NCBI GenBank assembly: GCA_943354655.1
Contig: CALRCT010000001.1
Coordinates: 1-23,293, forward strand
Direction of reading: 5' to 3'
Source: an uncultured Candidatus Saccharimonas sp.
GTDB taxonomy: Bacteria; Patescibacteriota; Saccharimonadia; Saccharimonadales; SZUA-47
DNA: 23,293 nt
Shown here piece after piece: positions 13,859-19,388 of this stretch (position 1 is its first letter; every line of letters starts with the position of its first letter). Under the pieces are notes generated by a model, which worked only from the letters and a program-made list of their open reading frames with translations, was not told where the DNA came from and made no database searches. Both the position numbers and the translations under genes were made by a program.

Positions 13859-15565
13859 ATGGGTAAAAATAATATCAAAAATGTAAAATTGAAGAGTTTT
13901 ACTAAAATAAAACAATTAGATAATTGGACTATTCATCACAAATTAGCGGCAGTTTTTATACTTATATTTTTTGCGGCAGTGCTGGTTATTGTTGTGCCTA
14001 GTTTTAGGGGCGGTGTTGGTTCTTTGTTTATTAAACACGACATGTCATTTAAATTAATAGAAACAAGTACAGGGACTGTAATAGAAGATGCAGATGTTTT
14101 ATTTGGAGGTAAGCAGTACAAGTCAGACAGCACGGGCGTAGTTGTGATTAAAAATGTAGCTATTGGTAAAAATACATTAAATATTTCTAAGCCATTTTAC
14201 GAATCAGTAAATACTAGTATTGTAATCAGCCCTTTTGGTAACATTGTTCAACGAACATTTAATATGTTGGCCAAAGGTGAAATCGCACGGTTGACGGTTA
14301 AAAATAAAATTAGCGGTCAAGTTATACAAGGTGCAGCGGTTAGGGTAGGTAATAACGGTCAAGTGCACACAAATAGCAAAGGAATTGCTTACCTGGTACT
14401 TCCAAAAGACACAAAATCGGCAGAAGCTAAAATTACTGGACTTAATATTTTAGATGCAACAATTACGCTATTTAATGCTAACGATTCTACTACTAATGTA
14501 GCTTCTGTAATTCCAAAAGGAAAAGTTTTTGTATTAAAAAAATCTAATGGGATTATTGATGTCGTAAGTTCAAACTTGGACGGTAGTGATTCAAAGATAG
14601 TAGTCGCCGGAACCGGAAAAGAAATCGTAGCCGACACGCAATTAATAATGTCATCGGGTGGCGAATATGTAGCATTAAAGTCACGCAGAGACGACGAATT
14701 AAATGCAAAATTATTTGTATTTGATAGTAGCAAAAACACAATGAATGTAATAGACCAAGAACAGGCTAGTTTTATTCCTGTTGGCTGGATAGGTACAAAA
14801 TTTATTTACACAGTATATAAAAAAGATGTGGCATTATGGAGTCCTGCAAAACAAATTATTAGAAGCTATGATGCTGTAAGTAAATTAACAATAAACATAG
14901 ACACCACAAACGGTGAGGGAACTAGTGCTATAGACTTTGCTAACGAAAGTTTAGAAAGCGTATATTTAATTTCTGGTAATATTGTGTATACAAAAAAATG
15001 GCAGTCGTCTTATTATTACGGCGCTAGATTAATGAATAAAAGAATGTCTGTTGTGTCTGCAGACCCAGAAGGATTAAAAATAAATGTCATAAGAGAATGG
15101 CAGGCCGGGTATAACGCCTATCTTAAAAGTGCTCAAAGTAGCCCTGTTAAACTTAATATTTACATAGAATTAGACGGAGTAGTAATTAGTTATTATACTT
15201 TTCAAGACAATCAAGTAACAGAACAAGACAAAGTAGCAGTAGCTGGTTTTACCGACAAAAATAAGTTCCCAGTATTTTATTCAAACCCAAGTAATATAAG
15301 TACTGTTTGGGCTGTAAAACAAAACTCAAAAAGTTCAATTTACTTAGCAAATAAAAAAGGTGACGGTGCGCTACAGATTGCTGCTACTAGTGGGTATGAC
15401 ATATTGGGTTGGTATGACGACGATTACATATTAATAGAAAATATTTTGTTGTCTCAGGTTTTTGTTATGTCAAAACAAGGAATAGGGTCGGGCATTGTTC
15501 CTGTAAAAGTGGGCGATTATTTTAAACCCTTGCAGGACTATAGGCAGTTTGGGTACGGTAAATAG
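13859..15565 (+). CDS. Membrane-anchored surface protein: two carboxypeptidase-regulatory-like domains and a beta-propeller
   Basis: 568 residues. A basic N-terminus of about 27 residues is followed by one transmembrane helix (about 28-50), so the rest faces out. Residues about 62-140 and 142-222 read as two beta-sandwich modules of the carboxypeptidase regulatory/PEGA-like kind (ETSTGTVIEDADVLFGG, then DSTGVVVIKNVAIGKNTLNISKPFY; KNKISGQVIQGAAVRVG, then TNSKGIAYLVLPK). The remainder (about 225-560) is a TolB/WD40-like beta-propeller with repeated four-strand blades (VVSSNLDGSDSKIVVAG, YVALKSRRDDELNAKLFVFD, FIPVGWIGTKFIYTVYKK). It is a paralogue of the 19389-21635 gene. The ligand or binding partner is unknown; a role in surface contact is only inference. 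Confidence 0.78.
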   Translation: MGKNNIKNVKLKSFTKIKQLDNWTIHHKLAAVFILIFFAAVLVIVVPSFRGGVGSLFIKHDMSFKLIETSTGTVIEDADVLFGGKQYKSDSTGVVVIKNVAIGKNTLNISKPFYESVNTSIVISPFGNIVQRTFNMLAKGEIARLTVKNKISGQVIQGAAVRVGNNGQVHTNSKGIAYLVLPKDTKSAEAKITGLNILDATITLFNANDSTTNVASVIPKGKVFVLKKSNGIIDVVSSNLDGSDSKIVVAGTGKEIVADTQLIMSSGGEYVALKSRRDDELNAKLFVFDSSKNTMNVIDQEQASFIPVGWIGTKFIYTVYKKDVALWSPAKQIIRSYDAVSKLTINIDTTNGEGTSAIDFANESLESVYLISGNIVYTKKWQSSYYYGARLMNKRMSVVSADPEGLKINVIREWQAGYNAYLKSAQSSPVKLNIYIELDGVVISYYTFQDNQVTEQDKVAVAGFTDKNKFPVFYSNPSNISTVWAVKQNSKSSIYLANKKGDGALQIAATSGYDILGWYDDDYILIENILLSQVFVMSKQGIGSGIVPVKVGDYFKPLQDYRQFGYGK

Positions 15566-15600
15566 GTTAATTTTTATGCTTATCGTGCAATACTAATTAT

Positions 15601-16329
15601 ATGTCCAAAAACAAACCAAGTCGCTACAAAATTACTATTCGTGGTAAAAAAATACAGGTAATACTAGATAAAGTATTATTTTTTAGGTTTCTACAAAAAT
15701 TACATGGTAGATTTTGGGGAATAACAGGCATTATAGGAATGTTAATTGGTATGGGTATTTGTTTTGCAATACGCCCCGAATTGTTTAGGGTATCTACCGC
15801 ATTTAGCGATTTTGGAAAAGACGTTCGTACTGTGCCGTATTTTGCAGGGTCGATATTTTTTGCAGCATACGGATTATGGAGATGGCGAAATTATTTAAGT
15901 CGCACGCTTAAACGCCCGGGGCCTGTGCTTTTTTTAATTACTTTAACCATTGTGGGAATGTATCTTGTAGTTTTAATGCCCGTAAGCTGGAAACCTTGGC
16001 CGTATCGTATTCATTTATTTGGAGTTACATTGGCTGGAATAAGTATGGCTTTGACTGTAGTACTTGATGGTTTATTAACTAAGTCTAAAAAATCGGCACA
16101 TATTAAAATAAACAGATTTATTAGATTTGTATCTTTTGCCTTAATTCTTGTTGGGGGCTATTTAACTTACGGTTCCGTAAAGTCAGTAGGCTTGTATAAC
16201 GTTGCGCTATTGGGCGAATCATTAATTTTGCTTGGTTATGGTATTTGGGTATACACAAAAACTAAGCAAGGCGAAGGTTCAAGAAGCCGAGTGTCTAAAT
16301 TGCTACAAAAAATTATTGTTATAAATTAG
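15601..16329 (+). CDS. Polytopic membrane protein, unknown (possible DUF998/Frag1-like)
   Basis: 242 residues. After a basic N-terminus (about 30 residues) come six hydrophobic segments, roughly at residues 38-58, 77-93, 105-127, 137-157, 172-190 and 196-216. The spacing, the short loop HLFGVTLAGISMALT and the WKPWPYRIH turn recall DUF998/Frag1-type six-helix proteins, but I cannot confirm that. No charged residues inside the helices suggest a transporter mechanism. No Shine-Dalgarno sequence is seen; TGCAATACT ends six bases before the ATG, so it may be leaderless. It lies 35 bases after the propeller gene and may serve the same envelope process. Confidence 0.72.
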   Translation: MSKNKPSRYKITIRGKKIQVILDKVLFFRFLQKLHGRFWGITGIIGMLIGMGICFAIRPELFRVSTAFSDFGKDVRTVPYFAGSIFFAAYGLWRWRNYLSRTLKRPGPVLFLITLTIVGMYLVVLMPVSWKPWPYRIHLFGVTLAGISMALTVVLDGLLTKSKKSAHIKINRFIRFVSFALILVGGYLTYGSVKSVGLYNVALLGESLILLGYGIWVYTKTKQGEGSRSRVSKLLQKIIVIN

Positions 16330-16343
16330 GAATTTTTTAAATA

Positions 16344-16375
16344 AAAAAACATCTCCGTTTAGGGAGATGTTTTTT
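16344..16375. terminator. Bidirectional intrinsic terminator
   Basis: CATCTCC (16350-16356) and GGAGATG (16363-16369) enclose a six-base loop, with an A-run before and T6 after. The stem is extended by A/T pairs to about 13 bp. It serves both the membrane protein gene on the left and the RRM gene converging from the right. Confidence 0.92.
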
Positions 16376-16394
16376 GTGAAGTAAACTTCAGAAT

Positions 16395-16739
16395 TTAGTA
16401 GCTTCGAGTGAAACCACCGTTGCCACCATCACGGCCACCACGATCACGGTTAAAACCGCCACCGCCGCCACCGCCGCCACGTGGGCGATCTGTGCGTTCT
16501 TGAGCTTCAGCAACGCGAATTTCGCGTCCGTCAACGTCTTTGCCGTTTAGGGCGTCAATTACAGCTTGTAATTGTGATGCATCTTTTAACTCAACAAAAC
16601 CAAAACCACGGCTGCGGTTAGTTTCGCGGTCAGTAATGATGCGAACACTTTCTACTTCTGCAATTGCACTAACAGCTTCTTTAAGGCTGTCTTCAGTAGA
16701 TGTGTAACTTAAGTTACTAATATATAGTTTTGCGTTCAT
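16395..16739 (-). CDS. RRM-domain RNA-binding protein with Gly/Arg-rich tail
   Basis: 114 residues: one RNA recognition motif (residues 3-80) plus a disordered glycine/arginine tail (about 85-114, with an eight-Gly run and RDRGGRDGG). RNP2 is LYISNL (5-10) and RNP1 is RGFGFVEL (44-51), with the aromatic RNA-stacking residues Tyr6, Phe46 and Phe48 present. The family is small bacterial/cyanobacterial Rbp-like proteins, often cold-induced RNA chaperones. AAAGGA lies about 11 bases upstream of the ATG. The unusual long leader and a sequence that can pair with the start codon (see 16740-16918) suggest thermal or autogenous control. The C-rich codon use of the tail reflects Gly/Arg content. Confidence 0.95.
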   Translation of the reverse strand: MNAKLYISNLSYTSTEDSLKEAVSAIAEVESVRIITDRETNRSRGFGFVELKDASQLQAVIDALNGKDVDGREIRVAEAQERTDRPRGGGGGGGGFNRDRGGRDGGNGGFTRSY

Positions 16740-16918
16740 ATCGCGTTTTTTCCTTTATGGATGCCTTACACACCCCGCACTCGGTTTACCACCGGCACAA
16801 TTGTTAATTCTTTTGGAGCGAGCACCGCGATATGTCTAGTTACCTATATTTACGTGGACCACGCCAAAATCAAGCTAATAATAACACATAATCTAATCTG
16901 TAGCAAAAGAGCAAATAA
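16740..16918 (-). promoter_or_regulatory. Long 5' leader of the RRM gene with start-codon-masking complement
   Basis: From the predicted transcription start to the ATG is about 180 bases, far longer than other leaders here. On the mRNA, CATATCGCG (plus-strand 16826-16834) is a perfect nine-base complement of CGCGATATG (16737-16745), which includes the ATG start codon. The 80 bases between contain further short GC-rich pairings and the ribosome-binding site AAAGGA. CGTG/CACG forms another small hairpin upstream. The arrangement resembles cold-shock leader switches in principle; no known motif is recognised. Confidence 0.6.
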
Positions 16919-16924
16919 TTTGCT

Positions 16925-16953
16925 GTTATATTTATGCACAAAATTTACGTCAA
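16925..16953 (-). promoter_or_regulatory. Promoter of the RRM gene
   Basis: On the minus strand TTGACG (16953-16948) and TATAAC (16930-16925) are separated by 17 bases, one mismatch each from consensus. The start is predicted near 16918. Confidence 0.65.
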
Positions 16954-16985
16954 ATAGCATACTGTTGGTGTAACATAAGTGTTAT

Positions 16986-17474
16986 ATGCAACAATCAACC
17001 GACAATTTAAACAGCACACAACTTCAGCCACAGGGTTCAAATAATATACAGCCAGGTCAAGCAAGTTTGCAAACACAAACAGGCGACAATACTGCGCCTA
17101 AAAGCCAAGCTACAGGTCAGCCTCAACAAGATGCACTTGGCATTGAATCTTATAAGACTTTTGACGGATTAACAGTTCAGGGTTCTCCTGCCATTCAACA
17201 AAAAAGGATTACAGAAGGTAATACATCTAGCGATATATTTATAGCTATAATAGTAGTTTTTTTTGTTGCTGCGGCTATTGTATTTAGGCGCTACCTTAAG
17301 TCAAAGCAAAACAGTAATTTAATAATCGAAGAACCATTACCGGATGAAGTTACAGGTACGGTAGAGCTAAAAGTTGAATCAAAACCCACTATTAAAAAGC
17401 ATCCAAAAAAGCACTCTTCAAAAAATAAGGTTGTTAAAAAAATTAAACCAAAAACCAAAAACCGTAAAAAATAA
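16986..17474 (+). CDS. Single-span membrane protein with Gln/Asn-rich and Lys-rich tails, unknown
   Basis: 162 residues. Residues 1-80 are low complexity, rich in Gln, Asn, Thr and Pro. One transmembrane helix follows at about 83-101 (IFIAIIVVFFVAAAIVF), then RRYLKSKQ, a short acidic stretch (LIIEEPLPDEV) and a very basic Lys-rich C-terminus. The positive-inside rule places the C-terminus in the cytoplasm and the Gln-rich part outside. The basic tail could bind nucleic acid or acidic partners, but that is speculation. No family is recognised. There is no ribosome-binding site; TAACAT at 16971-16976 would start transcription about three bases before the ATG. It is divergent from the RRM gene. 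Confidence 0.72.
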   Translation: MQQSTDNLNSTQLQPQGSNNIQPGQASLQTQTGDNTAPKSQATGQPQQDALGIESYKTFDGLTVQGSPAIQQKRITEGNTSSDIFIAIIVVFFVAAAIVFRRYLKSKQNSNLIIEEPLPDEVTGTVELKVESKPTIKKHPKKHSSKNKVVKKIKPKTKNRKK

Positions 17475-17484
17475 ATAGTATTTA

Positions 17485-17493
17485 TGTTATAAT
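17485..17493 (+). promoter_or_regulatory. Extended -10 promoter of the SAM riboswitch/metK transcript
   Basis: TGTTATAAT is a TGN-TATAAT extended -10 with a perfect hexamer at 17488-17493. Transcription would start near 17500, just before the riboswitch. No clear -35 is seen. Confidence 0.65.
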
Positions 17494-17512
17494 TAAAAAG
17501 CTTTAACAATTA

Positions 17513-17617
17513 ACACTATCACGAGTGCGGCGAAGGAACTAGCCTTATGACCCGCCAGCAACCTACATTATCTAATGTGTGGTGCTACCTCTAGCCCTAC
17601 TATGGGAAAGATGAAAT
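17513..17617 (+). ncRNA. SAM riboswitch (SAM-I/SAM-IV clan)
   Basis: The sequence carries the clan's core: CACGAGTGCGGCGAAGGAAC, then TAGCC TTATGACCC GCCAGCAACC, a P3 hairpin (ACATTATCTAATGTGT), GGTGCTA, and TGGGAAAGATGAAA at the 3' side. P1 can form from TATC (17517-17520) and GATG (17610-17613). CTAGCC recurs on the 3' side of the internal helix. The position, directly upstream of metK and after a promoter, fits SAM feedback control. The short form and GCCAGCAACC variant suggest SAM-I/IV rather than classic Firmicutes SAM-I, but I cannot separate the subclasses by eye. Confidence 0.92.
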
Positions 17618-17623
17618 CGACAC

Positions 17624-17670
17624 GAGTCCTTTCACGACCTATATAACGGGCAGATAGAAAGGATTTTTTT
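17624..17670 (+). terminator. SAM riboswitch expression platform: hairpin containing the ribosome-binding site, then T-tract
   Basis: TCCTTTC (17627-17633) pairs perfectly with GAAAGGA (17657-17663), extendable by three weaker pairs (17624-17626 with 17664-17666), and TTTTTTT follows directly before the ATG at 17671. The hairpin hides the Shine-Dalgarno AAAGGA and could also terminate transcription. CACGAGT occurs both inside the aptamer (17520-17526) and at the start of this hairpin (17621-17627), so the two copies may compete for a partner. Confidence 0.65.
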
Positions 17671-18789
17671 ATGTCAAAAAATGTAACTTATTTCACGAGC
17701 GAAAGTGTTTGTGCTGGGCATCCAGATAAAATAGCTGACCGCATTAGCGATGCTATTTTGGACGAGATTCTTAAGCAAGACCCCCATGCTAAAACTGGTC
17801 TAGAAACAGTGGCAGGGGCAAATAGAGTAGTACTTTTTGGTGAAGTAAACACCACAGCTAAGGTAGATTATAAATCTATAGCAAAAGACACTATTGCCGA
17901 GCTTGGTTACACTAACGCAGCTTGGGGATTTAGCGATTTATCGCCTGTAGAGGTGTATATTCACGAACAATCTCCAGAGATTGCTCAAGGTGTTGTAGAC
18001 GATGGTGGTGCCGGCGATCAGGGAATGATGTTTGGTTTTGCAATTAATGAAACACCAGAACTAATGCCGTTACCGATTACTCTTGCACAAGAACTGACTA
18101 AACGCTTAGATGCAGTTAGAATAAATAAAACACTATCTTTTATACGGCCAGACGGAAAGAGCCAGGTAACGGTTCGTTATGAAGATGGAAAACCAGTTTT
18201 TATAGAAAAAGTTGTGATTGCAACTGCCCACAGTGAAGACACAGATGAATCTGAAGTAAAAGATGCAGTATACAAAGAGGTCGTATTGCCTACATTAAAA
18301 AAATACGGCTACAGTATAAAAAAAGACCAATTAATAGTAAACGGTACAGGTTTATGGCATATACCAGGGCCAAGTAGCGATGCCGGGCTTACAGGAAGAA
18401 AAATCGTAGTAGATACTTACGGTGGTTACGCAAGAGTTGGTGGCGGAGCGTTTAGCGGCAAAGATCCTAGCAAAGTTGACCGTAGTGGCGCCTATGCAGC
18501 AAGATATATTGCAAAAAATATTGTTGCAGCAGGTTTGGCTACAAAATGTGAAGTAGGGCTTGCATACGTAATTGGCCAACCCAAACCATTAATGAAAACA
18601 ATCGACACGTTTAATACAGCTACTTGTACACAAAAAGAACTAGAAGATTTTGCCGAAAAATTAATCGATACTTCGGTAAAAGGAATAATTAATAAATTAG
18701 AACTCAGGAATCCAATTTACAAAGAAACAAGTTCGTATGGACATTTTGGACGACCAAATTTTGCGTGGGAAAAAATAGAAAAGCCTTAA
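17671..18789 (+). CDS. metK: S-adenosylmethionine synthetase
   Basis: 372 residues, close to the 380-400 of other bacterial MetK. It catalyses methionine plus ATP to SAM, PPi and Pi in the cytoplasm. Visible motifs: TSESVCAGHPDKIADRISDA at residues 9-28 with the ATP-binding His, VLFGEV, the methionine-loop signature GAGDQGMMFGFA, IRPDGKSQVTVRY, and the P-loop-like GGGAFSGKDPSKVDRSGAYAARY near the C-terminus. All family signatures are intact. It is a single gene controlled by the upstream SAM riboswitch and an AGAAAGGA ribosome-binding site that lies inside the expression-platform hairpin. Confidence 0.98.
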   Translation: MSKNVTYFTSESVCAGHPDKIADRISDAILDEILKQDPHAKTGLETVAGANRVVLFGEVNTTAKVDYKSIAKDTIAELGYTNAAWGFSDLSPVEVYIHEQSPEIAQGVVDDGGAGDQGMMFGFAINETPELMPLPITLAQELTKRLDAVRINKTLSFIRPDGKSQVTVRYEDGKPVFIEKVVIATAHSEDTDESEVKDAVYKEVVLPTLKKYGYSIKKDQLIVNGTGLWHIPGPSSDAGLTGRKIVVDTYGGYARVGGGAFSGKDPSKVDRSGAYAARYIAKNIVAAGLATKCEVGLAYVIGQPKPLMKTIDTFNTATCTQKELEDFAEKLIDTSVKGIINKLELRNPIYKETSSYGHFGRPNFAWEKIEKP

Positions 18790-18803
18790 CTAATTAACTA
18801 GTC

Positions 18804-18809
18804 TATACT
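18804..18809 (+). promoter_or_regulatory. -10 element of the small membrane protein gene, predicted leaderless
   Basis: TATACT predicts a start near 18816, two bases before the ATG at 18818; no Shine-Dalgarno sequence is present. Confidence 0.55.
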
Positions 18810-18817
18810 ATAAAAAT

Positions 18818-19312
18818 ATGAATCTTATAGACTTGCAAATCACAGCTGCAATATTTGCGTCAATTTTATGGAATGTTACGGTCATATTTTTACAAAAAAA
18901 ATGGCGTATTTATGATGTATTTATAGGAAAAAAGCACGCACAACTAGTTCACGGATTAGTAGTTGCATTGACTACCTTGCAAGTAGTCGCTGTTGCACTT
19001 TTTATTCCAAAGTCTACGTGGTCGTATAGGCCTGTAATTGTTTTGGGTGTTTCTATATGCATTTTTGCGTCGTGGCTTTTTGCGGTGACTGTTAAAGATA
19101 TAGGTAAAGGTAGTTTAGTAAGTTCAAACTTGTTTACTAAGCATTCAAAAATTAAAAAAGAATTTAATAGTGCCCAAAAGTATCCAATTTATATATCATG
19201 TGTTTTATTATTTGTTGGATTATCTATCGCCTTTGGAAAATACGGATATTTACTAGCAGCTGCATGTCTTGCCCTGGGTTTAATTGTTGTTGCAAAAACA
19301 GAGAAGTCTTAG
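18818..19312 (+). CDS. Four- to five-helix membrane protein, unknown (faint isoprenylcysteine methyltransferase-like C-terminus)
   Basis: 164 residues with hydrophobic segments at about 5-25, 44-64, 71-92, 122-138 and 141-158. The C-terminal half, KYPIYISCVLLFVGLSIAFG followed by a hydrophobic helix and a closing VVAKTEKS, recalls the R-H-P-x-Y-x-x-x-x-L-x-x-x-G pattern and terminal Glu of ICMT/PEMT-type membrane methyltransferases. The key Arg-His pair is replaced by Gln-Lys, so activity is doubtful and homology is tentative. It follows metK by 28 bases but has its own promoter. If it did use SAM, the adjacency would be fitting. Confidence 0.65.
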   Translation: MNLIDLQITAAIFASILWNVTVIFLQKKWRIYDVFIGKKHAQLVHGLVVALTTLQVVAVALFIPKSTWSYRPVIVLGVSICIFASWLFAVTVKDIGKGSLVSSNLFTKHSKIKKEFNSAQKYPIYISCVLLFVGLSIAFGKYGYLLAAACLALGLIVVAKTEKS

Positions 19313-19388
19313 TCACAAAATAATCTTCACAAGCATAAGTACATTAGTGTTATTATGTAATTAACTATAAGAGTGGAGAATTAATAGC

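Noticed and set aside
16761..16973. 70-codon plus-strand ORF in the RRM leader region
   Set aside because: No ribosome-binding site and unusual composition; the region is better explained as the antisense of the RRM promoter and leader.
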